From Halomontanus rarus (GTDB taxonomy: Archaea; Halobacteriota; Halobacteria; Halobacteriales; Natrialbaceae), in assembly GCF_017357405.1 (NCBI RefSeq), contig NZ_CP071597.1:2790001-2854000 (forward strand): a DNA stretch of 64,000 nt, in the 5' to 3' direction. The notes beneath the pieces were generated by a model. It was not told the DNA's origin. It worked only from the letters and a program-made list of their open reading frames with translations, and made no database searches. This document shows, one piece after another, positions 1-8,351 of this stretch (its first letter is position 1; each line of letters begins with the position of its first letter). The translations under genes and the position numbers were made by a program.

Positions 1-414
1 GAGGTCCTCGTAGGCCTCGGCGGCCTCGTCGATCCGCGCAGAGGTTCCCATGATCCCGTAGCCGCGCTGGTCTAAGCTCTTGCTCACGCGGGAGGACTCG
101 ATCTGCGGGACGACGACGCCCATGATGTTCTTCGACTCGGTGGTGATCTCCGGGTGCTCTTGAAGCGCCGCTGCGGCGCCGCGGACGGCGACGTCACCTT
201 CCATCGCACGGGCCATGTTGATCTTCTTTTGTGCTTCCTCGTAGTCGTCGGAGAGTTCTCCGCGGACGTCCTGGGCCTTGTCGAGGATGTCCATGAACTC
301 CATGATTAGCCCGTCGCGTTTCTTCTCGAGTGTGCCGTGGCCCCGCTCGGAGAGATCGATACGATCCTCGATTGCCATGAGGTTCTTGCGGGTTGGCTTG
401 ACGTCCTTGGCCAT
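1..414 (-). CDS. atpD: A-type ATP synthase subunit D (3' end cut by window)
   Basis: Central-stalk subunit D of the membrane A1A0 ATP synthase, which couples rotation of the membrane ring to the catalytic A3B3 head. The start is [19 protein letters not shown], the conserved N-terminal helix of archaeal/vacuolar subunit D, followed by the [11 protein letters not shown] helix. About 138 residues are visible and the gene runs off the left edge. In haloarchaea D normally follows B directly. Here about 2.4 kb of unrelated genes lie between them, so D must use its own promoter or read-through from the gene at 534-986. A large palindrome lies just upstream of its start. Confidence 0.95.
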   Translation of the reverse strand, partial: MAKDVKPTRKNLMAIEDRIDLSERGHGTLEKKRDGLIMEFMDILDKAQDVRGELSDDYEEAQKKINMARAMEGDVAVRGAAAALQEHPEITTESKNIMGVVVPQIESSRVSKSLDQRGYGIMGTSARIDEAAEAYEDL

Positions 415-427
415 CTTGTGGGGTCCT

Positions 428-477
428 AACGCCTGCAGTCGGATAACTGTTTACAGTTGTGATCGACTGCAGGCGTT
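428..477. repeat. Large palindrome upstream of atpD
   Basis: AACGCCTGCAGTCG (428-441) is followed by its exact complement CGACTGCAGGCGTT (464-477). Inside the loop a second perfect inverted repeat, AACTGT-TT-ACAGTT, occupies 445-458. The structure lies between the stop of the Tat-exported protein gene (534) and the atpD start (414), so it could be an operator, an attenuator or a terminator-like hairpin. The arms are seen directly; any role is inference. Confidence 0.8.
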
Positions 478-533
478 CGTTCCTGAGGGTCCGCGGCGAT
501 CGTGCCACTGTCTACCCGAGCGTCTCGCCGCGC

Positions 534-986
534 TCACTCGAGGGGAACGACGTCGACACCGATCAGGTTCTGACCGGCGACCGCTCGAGCGCCCGAGCCG
601 TCGAATCTGTACCGTCGTCCTTCTCGGACCGACGAGTCGTCGGTGAACAGGAACGCCCGATAGGACGAGGAGAAGTCGTACCGGATCACGTGACTGCTCG
701 CCCTCGTGTCGGTCTCACCGATCCCGCTCGGTCGCCAGCCGACGTCGGACTCGACGATCTCGAACCGGGCACCAGGTGTCCACTGGTACGGAAACACTTT
801 GCCGTGCGTGGCTACTTGTGCGCCGGAATCCGTCCCACCGTCGGAACCGTCGGAGGAGGTCGTATTTGCGCTCGCATTCGCATTCGCATTCGTGGTTGAA
901 CTCGCCAGCGCCCCACTCGAGACTGCGAATCCGTACCGAAGAAGCGTTCGACGCGACGGGGTCAGCGATGATTGCTGTCTGGTCAT
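534..986 (-). CDS. Tat-exported hypothetical protein
   Basis: 150 residues. The N-terminus has a twin-arginine signal (SRRTLLR at about 11-17, then a short hydrophobic stretch ending SSGALASS), so export in folded form is likely. A low-complexity ANANANASANTTSS linker follows, encoded by a run of CGCATT-like hexamers near 871-895. After that comes a compact domain ending IGVDVVPLE with no motif I recognise. It lies in the interval that separates atpB from atpD, on the same strand as atpD. The function is unknown. Confidence 0.65.
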   Translation of the reverse strand: MTRQQSSLTPSRRTLLRYGFAVSSGALASSTTNANANASANTTSSDGSDGGTDSGAQVATHGKVFPYQWTPGARFEIVESDVGWRPSGIGETDTRASSHVIRYDFSSSYRAFLFTDDSSVREGRRYRFDGSGARAVAGQNLIGVDVVPLE

Positions 987-1210
987 TTGTCGGAAGTGGG
1001 ATTTTCACGACTGGTGGTTGCATAAACGCCGACCCTTGGGAATGACGGCCGCCGTCGTAATCGTGCTTCGAGCGTCCGAGACGGTTCGAAATCGAGTCAG
1101 TCACTGCTACTTGATCGACTTTCAGTAGTGACCCTCCCTCCTCGGCGAGTCCCTCGAGTCCCGGAACTACTGACGAGTCAGACCATCTCATATGTAATCA
1201 TCATGTTACA

Positions 1211-1217
1211 TTTAATA
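1211..1217 (+). promoter_or_regulatory. TATA box of the Mn-catalase gene
   Basis: TTTAATA centred about 30 bases before ATG 1244. This places the transcript start almost at the ATG (leaderless) and argues against the upstream GTG at 1229. Confidence 0.55.
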
Positions 1218-1243
1218 CCAGGTTCGCCGTGCCACACCGTGCA

Positions 1244-2071
1244 ATGTTCTTTCAGGAACCGGAGCTGCAGTACGAAGTCACCGTCGAAGAGCCGGACCCG
1301 CACTTCGCGAAACTCCTCCAGCAGGCGATCGGAGGGCAAGAAGGAGAGATGCGCGTCGCGATGCAGTACATGTTCCAGGCGTGGGCACTGCCGGACGAGT
1401 ACAAGGGATACCGGAAGTTGCTGATGGAGACCGCCGCCGAAGAGCTCGGCCACATCGAAATGCTGGCGACGGCGGTCACGAAGAACCTGCGGGGCTCGCC
1501 GAAACAGATGGACGACGACGCCGAGGAGACCGCGGCCGCCGCCGCGGCCATGACCGGACAGAACCCGCGGCAGTTCCTCTCCTCGGGAATGTCGGCGATG
1601 CCCGTCGACAGCAACGGCGTCCCCTTCACCGGCGCGTACATCGCGGCCTCCGGCAACCTCGCCGGCGACCTCTACGCGAACGTGATGGCCGAGGCGACCG
1701 GCCGCACCCTCGCGACGCGGCTGTGGGAGTACACCAACGACCCCGGGATGAAGGACATGCTCTCGTATCTCATCGCCCGCGACACCATGCACCAGAACCA
1801 GTGGCTCGCGGCCCTCGACTCGCTCGAGGATCCGGTGCCGGTCCCCGCGAGCTTCCCGCAGGAAGAGGAGAACCAGGAGGTCAATTACGCGTTCATGTCG
1901 ACCTCGCGCGAACCCGAGGACGATCCGCAGCAGCCGTGGACGCAGGGCGAATCCCCGGATGGGAAGGGGCAGTTTTCCTACCTCGCCGAACAGCCGGGCG
2001 GCGGCACGCCGAGCGTTCCCAAACCCGATCCGTCGACCTACAGCGACCCGAACGAGGGCGGAGACGAGTAG
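1244..2071 (+). CDS. Manganese (non-haem) catalase
   Basis: Dismutates hydrogen peroxide with a dimanganese centre in a ferritin-like four-helix bundle. The 275 residues start MFFQEPELQY, the standard family N-terminus. All five expected ligands are visible: Glu35 (EGEMRV), Glu67 and His70 (EELGHIEM), Glu150 (NVMAEATGR) and His183 (RDTMHQNQW). The C-terminal tail is rich in Gly, Pro and acidic residues, as usual in haloarchaeal members. The ATG at 1244 is preferred over GTG 1229 because of the TATA position. It sits alone on the plus strand inside the ATP synthase cluster, between atpB and atpD. The activity is inferred from intact ligands. Confidence 0.95.
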   Translation: MFFQEPELQYEVTVEEPDPHFAKLLQQAIGGQEGEMRVAMQYMFQAWALPDEYKGYRKLLMETAAEELGHIEMLATAVTKNLRGSPKQMDDDAEETAAAAAAMTGQNPRQFLSSGMSAMPVDSNGVPFTGAYIAASGNLAGDLYANVMAEATGRTLATRLWEYTNDPGMKDMLSYLIARDTMHQNQWLAALDSLEDPVPVPASFPQEEENQEVNYAFMSTSREPEDDPQQPWTQGESPDGKGQFSYLAEQPGGGTPSVPKPDPSTYSDPNEGGDE

Positions 2072-2179
2072 CGCGCTCCGACCGCCGGATAGCGATTCTC
2101 TCCGTTCGACCGTCGACGGGTTGCCCAGCGGTAGCCGTTACCGACAGCCGCAGTCGAGGGGCCGAGAAGCTCGACCCGC

Positions 2180-2395
2180 TCACCCGAGAAAGAGATCGAC
2201 CATGTTGCCGCTCGAGCCGCCCTTGTACAGTTCGGCGTAGCCGCAGTTCGTACAGGAGACGACGGTGAACTTTCGGTTCTGGATATCGAAGTACTTCGAG
2301 AGGCCGGACCCGGTCGTCGCGATGTCGTCGATCTCCGTCTCCGTGTGCCCGCACTTCGGACAGCCGCGTTCGCCGGTGTCGTCGACTCGACTCAT
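2180..2395 (-). CDS. Zn-ribbon nucleic-acid-binding-like protein
   Basis: 71 residues with one zinc ribbon: CPKCG near the N-terminus and CTNCGYAELYKG near the C-terminus, separated by about 33 residues. This matches the small COG3478-type family (predicted nucleic-acid-binding Zn-ribbon proteins). The start at ATG 2395 gives MSRVDDTGERGCPKCGH, typical of haloarchaeal members. It is transcribed towards the Mn-catalase gene and divergently from the small membrane protein at 2466. The biological role is not known. Confidence 0.8.
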   Translation of the reverse strand: MSRVDDTGERGCPKCGHTETEIDDIATTGSGLSKYFDIQNRKFTVVSCTNCGYAELYKGGSSGNMVDLFLG

Positions 2396-2465
2396 GTTCG
2401 ACGGATGACTCGTAATCGATAAAGTCTTTGTGTTGTAGTGTCGACAAATAGTCCAGTGATGTCCG

Positions 2466-2702
2466 ATGAGTGAAGTCGCGTTCGTCGTCCTATTTGTGCT
2501 CCTCGGCGTCGGCGGCCCACTCGTGTTGTACGCCGCGATCCAGTCGGAGACGTCGAACCCTCGAGTCGTCGACCGCGAGACGGCCCAACGCGAGGCCAGA
2601 GAACGAAGCGGACTCGAGGGCTCGTCTCGAGACGGGACGAATGAGAGACGAAAACAGCACGACCAACGACAGCCGGATCGAAACCGAGACCGAAACTGGT
2701 GA
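2466..2702 (+). CDS. Small single-span membrane protein
   Basis: 78 residues. An N-terminal hydrophobic helix (residues 4-24, VAFVVLFVLLGVGGPLVLYAA) is followed by a charged Arg/Glu/Asp-rich cytoplasmic-type tail. No family is assigned. The balance of one TM helix and a polar tail resembles other tiny haloarchaeal membrane proteins. It is divergent from the Zn-ribbon gene and convergent with atpB. The 182 bases after it show no gene. Confidence 0.55.
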   Translation: MSEVAFVVLFVLLGVGGPLVLYAAIQSETSNPRVVDRETAQREARERSGLEGSSRDGTNERRKQHDQRQPDRNRDRNW

Positions 2703-2884
2703 GGTCGATCGGGAGACGACCACTCCCAGTCTCGTAACCACAGTCACGTTGTCTCATCGTTCGACGTTGGCATCTTCTTTCACTCTTACGCGAATCGAGC
2801 ATCGCTACTCGAGGACTGGTACTGTCCCGAAAGAGAACGTCGGAACCGAAAATCAAACCGACAACTGAACTCGATCCGAACCGA

Positions 2885-4300
2885 TCAGTCCGCCGTCGCT
2901 TCGACCGTCTCGCCTTCCTCTTCGCGGTAGTGCTCCTCGATGAGGTCCTCGTCGATCCGGTTGAGCTGCTCTTTGGGCAGCATCGAGAGCAGGTCCCAGC
3001 CGATCTCGAGCGTTTCGTCGATCGTACGGTTGGTGTCGTTACCCTGCTGGACGAATTCCTCTTCGAAGCGGTCGGCGAAGTCGAGGTACTTGTTGTCCGT
3101 CTCCGAGAGCGCCTCGCGACCGACGATGTTCACGAGGTCGCGCAGGTCTTTCCCCTCCGCGTAGGCGGCGAACAACTGGTCTTTGACGTCGGCGTGGTCG
3201 CCGCGCGTCAGTCCCTCGCCGATCCCGTCGTCCATCAGCCGTGAGAGGCTGGGTGAGACGTTGATCGGCGGCTCGATCCCCTGACTGTTGAGGTCCCGAT
3301 CCATCATGATCTGACCCTCGGTGATGTAGCCGGTCAGGTCGGGAATCGGGTGCGTGTCGTCGTCGCCGGGCATCGTGAGGATCGGAATCTGCGTGACCGA
3401 TCCCTCGCGACCTTCGATCCGGCCCGCCCGCTCGTAGAGCTGGGCCAGGTCGGTGTACATGTATCCCGGATAGCCACGTCGGCCCGGAACCTCCTCGCGT
3501 GCGGCACCGATCTCGCGCAGCGCCTCACAGTAGTTGGTCATGTCCGTCAGGATGACCAGCACGTGGTATCCCTTCTCGAAGGCCAGGTATTCGGCTGTCG
3601 TGAGCGCCATCCGCGGCGTGACCGTCCGCTCGACTGCGGGGTCGTCCGCGAGGTTCATGAAGACGACCGAGCGCTCGAGCGCGCCCGTGCGTTCGAAGTC
3701 GTCCATGAACTCGTTGGCCTCTTCGGCGGTGATCCCCATCGCTCCGAAGATGACCGCGAACTCCGAACCACCCTCTTCGCTCTCCTCTTCTTCCGGAACG
3801 GTCGCCTGTCGGGCGATCTGGAGTGCGAGGTCGTTGTGTGGCAGCCCGGAGCCCGAGAAGATCGGGAGCTTCTGGCCGCGCACGAGGGTGTTCATGCCGT
3901 CGATGGCGCTGACACCCGTCTGGATGAACTCCTCGGGGTACTCCCGGGAGTAGGGGTTGATCGCCGCGCCGACGATGTCCTCTCGCTCTTCGGGAACGAT
4001 GTCCGGGCCGCCGTCGATCGGGTTCCCGGAGCCGTCGAGCACCCGTCCGAGGAGGTCCTCGGTGACGGGCATCTTCATCGTCTCGCCTAAGAAGCGGACG
4101 GACGCGTTTCGGTCGATACCGCCGGTGCCTTCGAACACCTGAATCGAGACGAGCCCCTCGCTCGACTCGAGTACCTGTCCGCGCAAGGTGTCGCCCTGAG
4201 GCGTCTCGATTTCGACGATCTCGTCGTACCCGATCGGCTCGTCGACCTCGGCGAACACCAGCGGACCGCTGATTTCCGTGATTGTCTGGTATTCCTTCAT
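2885..4300 (-). CDS. atpB: A-type ATP synthase subunit B
   Basis: Non-catalytic regulatory subunit of the A3B3 head, 471 residues. Recognisable blocks are the beta-barrel start [19 protein letters not shown], the degenerate nucleotide-binding region [12 protein letters not shown] where the Walker A lysine is absent (as usual for subunit B), and [19 protein letters not shown]. The C-terminus ends in an acidic tail. It follows atpA by 3 bases on the same strand. The expected next gene, atpD, is displaced by about 2.4 kb. Confidence 0.98.
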   Translation of the reverse strand: MKEYQTITEISGPLVFAEVDEPIGYDEIVEIETPQGDTLRGQVLESSEGLVSIQVFEGTGGIDRNASVRFLGETMKMPVTEDLLGRVLDGSGNPIDGGPDIVPEEREDIVGAAINPYSREYPEEFIQTGVSAIDGMNTLVRGQKLPIFSGSGLPHNDLALQIARQATVPEEEESEEGGSEFAVIFGAMGITAEEANEFMDDFERTGALERSVVFMNLADDPAVERTVTPRMALTTAEYLAFEKGYHVLVILTDMTNYCEALREIGAAREEVPGRRGYPGYMYTDLAQLYERAGRIEGREGSVTQIPILTMPGDDDTHPIPDLTGYITEGQIMMDRDLNSQGIEPPINVSPSLSRLMDDGIGEGLTRGDHADVKDQLFAAYAEGKDLRDLVNIVGREALSETDNKYLDFADRFEEEFVQQGNDTNRTIDETLEIGWDLLSMLPKEQLNRIDEDLIEEHYREEEGETVEATAD

Positions 4301-4303
4301 GGT

Positions 4304-6067
4304 TCAGTACAGCTCCCTGATCTGCTCCTCGAGGGAGTCCTCGAGGTCGTCGATGAACTCGTTCCACTCCTCGGCGACGCCCATGCGGTTGAGCTGCGGA
4401 GCGGCGTCGACGCTCCCGATCTCCTCGACCGGGACACCGGCTTCGAGCGCGTTGAACGCTTCGTCGTTGAACGTCTTGATCGCCTGCAGCATCCGGTAGG
4501 TCTTCTCCGGCTCGCAGTAGGTGTCCGTGTCGTTGAACGCGTCCTGCTGGAGCCACGCCTCGCGGATGTACCGGGAGACCTCGAGGGTCAACTGCTGGTC
4601 CTCGGGGAGGGCGTCTTTCCCGACGAGCTGGACGATCTCCTGAAGTTCGGCCTCCTCGTCTAAGACGTCGACCGCCCACTGGCGGATTTCCGGGTAGTCT
4701 TGGGCGACGTTCTCTCGGTACCACGGATCCAACTGCTGTGAGTACAGCGAGTAGGACTCGTTCCAGTTGATCGACGGGAAGTGTCGTTTCTCGGCGAGGT
4801 CCGCGTCCAACGCCCAGAAGGTCTTGACGATCCGCAGTGTGTTCTGAGTGACCGGCTCGGAGAAGTCGCCGCCGGGCGGCGACACTGCGCCGACGACCGA
4901 GATCGAACCCTCGCCGCCGTTGAACAGTTCGAACAGGCCCGCACGCTCGTAGAACTCTGAGAGCGCCGCCGCGAGGTACGCGGGATAGCCCTCTTCGCCG
5001 GGCATCTCCTCGAGTCGACTCGAGATTTCACGCATGGCCTCGGCCCACCGCGAGGTGGAGTCGGCCATGAGCGCGACGTCGTAGCCCATGTCGCGGTAGT
5101 ACTCCGCGATCGTGATCCCCGTGTAAATACAGGATTCACGGGCTGCGACCGGCATGTTAGACGTATTCGCGATGAGACACGTCCGGGCCATCAGCGGGTT
5201 TCCGGTCTGCGGGTCGGGCAGTTCCGGGAAGTCCTCGATGACCTCCGTCATCTCGTTGCCGCGCTCGCCACAGCCGATGTAGACGACGATGTCCGCGTCG
5301 GACCACTTGGCGAGTTGCTGCTGGGTGACGGTCTTTCCGGAGCCAAAGGGTCCGGGAATCGCCGCGGTCCCGCCTTTCGCGAGCGGGAAGAGGCCGTCCT
5401 GAATGCGCTGGCCGGTTACCAGCGGATCGGTCGGCGTCTTCTTGTCGCCGGCCGGCCGGGCTTGGCGGACCGGCCACTCCTGGTGCATCGTGATCTCCTC
5501 GCCGCTCGAGAGTTCGGCGACCGTCTCCTCGACGGAGAACGACCCCTCCTCGATGGCGACGACCTCGCCACCCTCGTAGTCGGGCGGCACCATCACTTTG
5601 TGCTCGATGGTGACCGTCTCGGGAACGGTCCCGACGACGTCACCGGGTTCGACCGTCTCGCCCTCGCTGACCTCGGGAGAGAACTCCCAGGTCTTCTCGA
5701 GGTCGATACCGGGTGCGTCGACGCCACGGTCGAGGAACGCCGAGCCCATCTTCTGCTCGAGGACGTCCAGTGGTCGCTGGACGCCGTCGTAGATGGAGTC
5801 GAGCATCCCGGGTCCGAGGTCGACCGAGAGCGGTTCGCCCGTGTTCTCGACGGGTTCGCCGGGGCCGACGCCGGAGGTTTCCTCGTATACCTGAATCGTG
5901 GTCAGGTTCCCTTCGATTTCGATGACCTCACCCATCAGTCCTTCGTCGCCGACGTAGACGACGTCGTTCATCCGGGCGTCGAGGTCCGCGGCGGTCACGA
6001 CGGGACCGCTCACGCTTTCGATGACACCGTCCTCCCGGACGGTCTCAGTGTCTTGTGCCTGACTCAT
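4304..6067 (-). CDS. atpA: A-type ATP synthase catalytic subunit A
   Basis: Catalytic nucleotide-binding subunit, 587 residues, the normal length, with no intein. Walker A is GPFGSGKT at 239-246. The archaeal non-homologous insertion of about 80 residues precedes it, as expected for subunit [11 protein letters not shown] and the [15 protein letters not shown] loop are intact. It ends 3 bases before atpB and starts 4 bases after atpF, consistent with one transcript. Confidence 0.98.
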   Translation of the reverse strand: MSQAQDTETVREDGVIESVSGPVVTAADLDARMNDVVYVGDEGLMGEVIEIEGNLTTIQVYEETSGVGPGEPVENTGEPLSVDLGPGMLDSIYDGVQRPLDVLEQKMGSAFLDRGVDAPGIDLEKTWEFSPEVSEGETVEPGDVVGTVPETVTIEHKVMVPPDYEGGEVVAIEEGSFSVEETVAELSSGEEITMHQEWPVRQARPAGDKKTPTDPLVTGQRIQDGLFPLAKGGTAAIPGPFGSGKTVTQQQLAKWSDADIVVYIGCGERGNEMTEVIEDFPELPDPQTGNPLMARTCLIANTSNMPVAARESCIYTGITIAEYYRDMGYDVALMADSTSRWAEAMREISSRLEEMPGEEGYPAYLAAALSEFYERAGLFELFNGGEGSISVVGAVSPPGGDFSEPVTQNTLRIVKTFWALDADLAEKRHFPSINWNESYSLYSQQLDPWYRENVAQDYPEIRQWAVDVLDEEAELQEIVQLVGKDALPEDQQLTLEVSRYIREAWLQQDAFNDTDTYCEPEKTYRMLQAIKTFNDEAFNALEAGVPVEEIGSVDAAPQLNRMGVAEEWNEFIDDLEDSLEEQIRELY

Positions 6068-6071
6068 AGTG

Positions 6072-6431
6072 TTAGTCTTGATCTTCCGCGTCCTCGTCCG
6101 CTTCGTCCATCAGGTCGATCCCGATCGCGCGTTTGATCTGGTCGCGCAAGCCGCCGCCACCGGTACCGCTGCCGATCGTGACGACGACCGGTTCGACGCT
6201 CGTCTCGACGTTCTGTCGCACGTTCCGCGAGAGATACTCGAGGTCGTCGTCGTGCATGACGACGATACCGACGCCGTCGTCGTCGAGGACGTTGGTCACG
6301 GCGTCGTCTAAGTCCTCGGATTTCTCGTCGTCTGGGATATTCTCGAACCGTCTGACGCCGGCCAGCCGGAATCCGGTCGTGAACTCCGGGCTGCCGACGA
6401 CGGCGATTTCCTGACTTTGACGCTGGCTCAT
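6072..6431 (-). CDS. atpF: A-type ATP synthase subunit F
   Basis: 119-residue central-stalk subunit with a Rossmann-like fold. It contains [18 protein letters not shown], the conserved N-terminal strand-loop of subunit F, and [13 protein letters not shown]. The acidic insertion in the middle ([11 protein letters not shown]) is typical of halophile versions. The ATG overlaps the atpC stop by four bases (ATGA), indicating translational coupling. Confidence 0.95.
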   Translation of the reverse strand: MSQRQSQEIAVVGSPEFTTGFRLAGVRRFENIPDDEKSEDLDDAVTNVLDDDGVGIVVMHDDDLEYLSRNVRQNVETSVEPVVVTIGSGTGGGGLRDQIKRAIGIDLMDEADEDAEDQD

Positions 6432-7480
6432 AGGATCACCAGTTCGTCTTCGATTTCGTTCTCCGACAGGCCGACCTCACGGCCGCGTGCGATCGCGCGG
6501 ATGTTGTCGACCTCGCGTTCTTTCGCGAGGATGAACGAGAACACCGCTGAAATCGATACGGGATAGATACTCGAAAGCTTGTCGGCGTACTCGAGCAGCG
6601 CCGCATCGAGTGCGTGTTCGAACGCGATGAGGCTGTCCGCATCGCGCAGCCGCGTCAGGGCACCGCTGAGCCGATCCCCGTAGCGACGGTTGTCCGCGAT
6701 GTGGTCGACGAGCTGGTCGTAATCGTTCACCAGTCGACTCAGTTCCGACTGCGTGAACAGGACGCCGCCGTCGATGTAGTACGCTGCGGGGTCGAGGTCG
6801 GCGCCGCTTCGGGAGAGCCGAAGCGCGTTCCGGGCGTTCCGGAAGTCGATCTCGGCCTGCAGGAACTCCACGTACATCGCTTCCGGACCTTCCTGCGGTC
6901 GGCCGAGGTCGTCGAGCAAGTGTTCGTAGAACTCCCGGTCGAGGGCGTTCTCGAGCGGAACGAGGACGCCGGTCTCCTCGTACTCCTCGTAGGCCTCGGC
7001 AAGTGGCTCGTAGAAGAGCGTCCCCGACAGGACTTCGATCGCGTCTTCGATCTCGTCGACCTCGAGCAGTCGATCGAGCGTCGGGTCGTCGATCTCGCCG
7101 ACGCGGATGAGGTCCGTCCCGATCTCCTCGGCGGGCGTGTCCGTGTAGATTCCGCGGATGATCGTCTTGACGTTCCAGACGTCGAACTTCCGGAGGTACC
7201 GGGCGATCAGGTCGTAGATTCGACCCTGCGACCAGTCCAGTAAGTCACCGAAGTTCTTCGCGAGGTTTCGGTTCAACGCGTACTCGATCAGGTCGACGCC
7301 GGAAAAGCGCGTGCCGAGTGCGTTGATCTCGCGTTCGTACTCCGTCTCCTCCATGAACCGTGCGATCTCGCTCGGCCCCATCCGGATCAGCTTGCGGTAA
7401 TCTTCGTCCGCGAACAGCGAGGCTCGGCGTGCCCGAACGCGAGCGTTCACGTATTCCGGATTCGAGGCTCCTGCACTCAT
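6428..7480 (-). CDS. atpC: A-type ATP synthase subunit C
   Basis: 350 residues, homologous to V-type subunit d, the socket joining the rotor stalk to the membrane ring. Characteristic segments include YVNARVRARRASLF near the N-terminus, repeated helical units, and ERDVDNIRAIARG-like sequence near the C-terminus (seen here as EREVDNIRAIARGREVGLSE). It overlaps atpE and atpF by four bases each, so the three are translationally coupled. Confidence 0.96.
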   Translation of the reverse strand: MSAGASNPEYVNARVRARRASLFADEDYRKLIRMGPSEIARFMEETEYEREINALGTRFSGVDLIEYALNRNLAKNFGDLLDWSQGRIYDLIARYLRKFDVWNVKTIIRGIYTDTPAEEIGTDLIRVGEIDDPTLDRLLEVDEIEDAIEVLSGTLFYEPLAEAYEEYEETGVLVPLENALDREFYEHLLDDLGRPQEGPEAMYVEFLQAEIDFRNARNALRLSRSGADLDPAAYYIDGGVLFTQSELSRLVNDYDQLVDHIADNRRYGDRLSGALTRLRDADSLIAFEHALDAALLEYADKLSSIYPVSISAVFSFILAKEREVDNIRAIARGREVGLSENEIEDELVIL

Positions 7481-8058
7481 TGCTCGAAGAGTCGGTTACT
7501 GATCTCCCGGAGGTTGTCTTCCCACACGTCCTCGAGTATCGAGTCGAACGTGTTGTTGACCCGAACTCGCGACTGCTCGCTTTCGACGACGACGCCGCCG
7601 AGGCAATCGTACTCCCCGGCGTACTCGTAGCCGTCGTAGTCGGTGACGACCGACTCGAGGAGCGTCGCGTCCTCGCTGCGGCCGTAGACGCTGACGTCGT
7701 CCCCGGCGTCGAACTCGACGCTCGCAGCCTCGAGCAGTTCACGCGTCAGTTCCTCACGAGTGTCTCCCTCGAGGGCGGTGAGTTCCTTCTCGACGTGCTC
7801 GCGAACCTCGCTGAGGACGTCGCGACGGGCCTCCAGGCGCTGCTGTTTCGCCTCCAGTTTCGCACTGGAGAGTCGCTGTTCGCGAAGTTGCTCGATCTCG
7901 CGGTCGGCCGCTCGCTCTGCGTCCGTGACGATCTCTTCGGCGTCCTCCTCCGCGGCCGATTCGATCTCTTCGGCGCGCGCTTCGCCCTCTGCGCGGATAT
8001 CCTCCGCACGCGCGTGGGCCTCTTCTCGAATGTCTTCTACGACTGTATCCAAACTCAT
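7477..8058 (-). CDS. atpE: A-type ATP synthase subunit E (peripheral stalk)
   Basis: 193 residues. The N-terminal half is a long acidic coiled coil (heptads of Glu/Ala/Arg) that pairs with AtpH to form the peripheral stalk. The C-terminal globular domain carries LGGVVVESEQSRVRVNNTFDSILE, diagnostic of the E family. The stop overlaps the atpC start. Confidence 0.95.
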   Translation of the reverse strand: MSLDTVVEDIREEAHARAEDIRAEGEARAEEIESAAEEDAEEIVTDAERAADREIEQLREQRLSSAKLEAKQQRLEARRDVLSEVREHVEKELTALEGDTREELTRELLEAASVEFDAGDDVSVYGRSEDATLLESVVTDYDGYEYAGEYDCLGGVVVESEQSRVRVNNTFDSILEDVWEDNLREISNRLFEQ

Positions 8059-8079
8059 TGGTGAGAGAAGGGGGCGGGG

Positions 8080-8346
8080 TTATCCGACGATGAAGACGAC
8101 GACCAGCGCCAGGATCACGAGCGTCTCTGGGAGGACGGTCATGATGAGGCCCGGAACGAACATGTCGTCGTCCTCGGCGATTGCGCCGACAGCGGCTGCG
8201 CCGATCCCACGCTCTGCGTATCCGGCTGCGAGCGCTGCGAGACCGACGGCGAGTGCCGCCGCACCTTCGTCCGTGAAGTTGTCGAGGGTCGGTCCGCCAC
8301 TCTGCAGTGCAACATCCGCCAGTTCAGGTCCAAGTTCAAGTGCCAT
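8080..8346 (-). CDS. atpK: A-type ATP synthase ring subunit K (proteolipid)
   Basis: 88 residues forming two membrane helices joined by a short polar loop (AIAEDDDMFV). The ion-carrying glutamate in helix 2 is visible in MTVLPETLVILAL. The first helix is rich in Ala/Gly (ALAVGLAALAAGYAERGIGAAAVG), as needed for ring packing. It lies 5 bases after the atpI stop and 21 before atpE. Confidence 0.95.
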   Translation of the reverse strand: MALELGPELADVALQSGGPTLDNFTDEGAAALAVGLAALAAGYAERGIGAAAVGAIAEDDDMFVPGLIMTVLPETLVILALVVVFIVG

Positions 8347-8351
8347 TGTTA

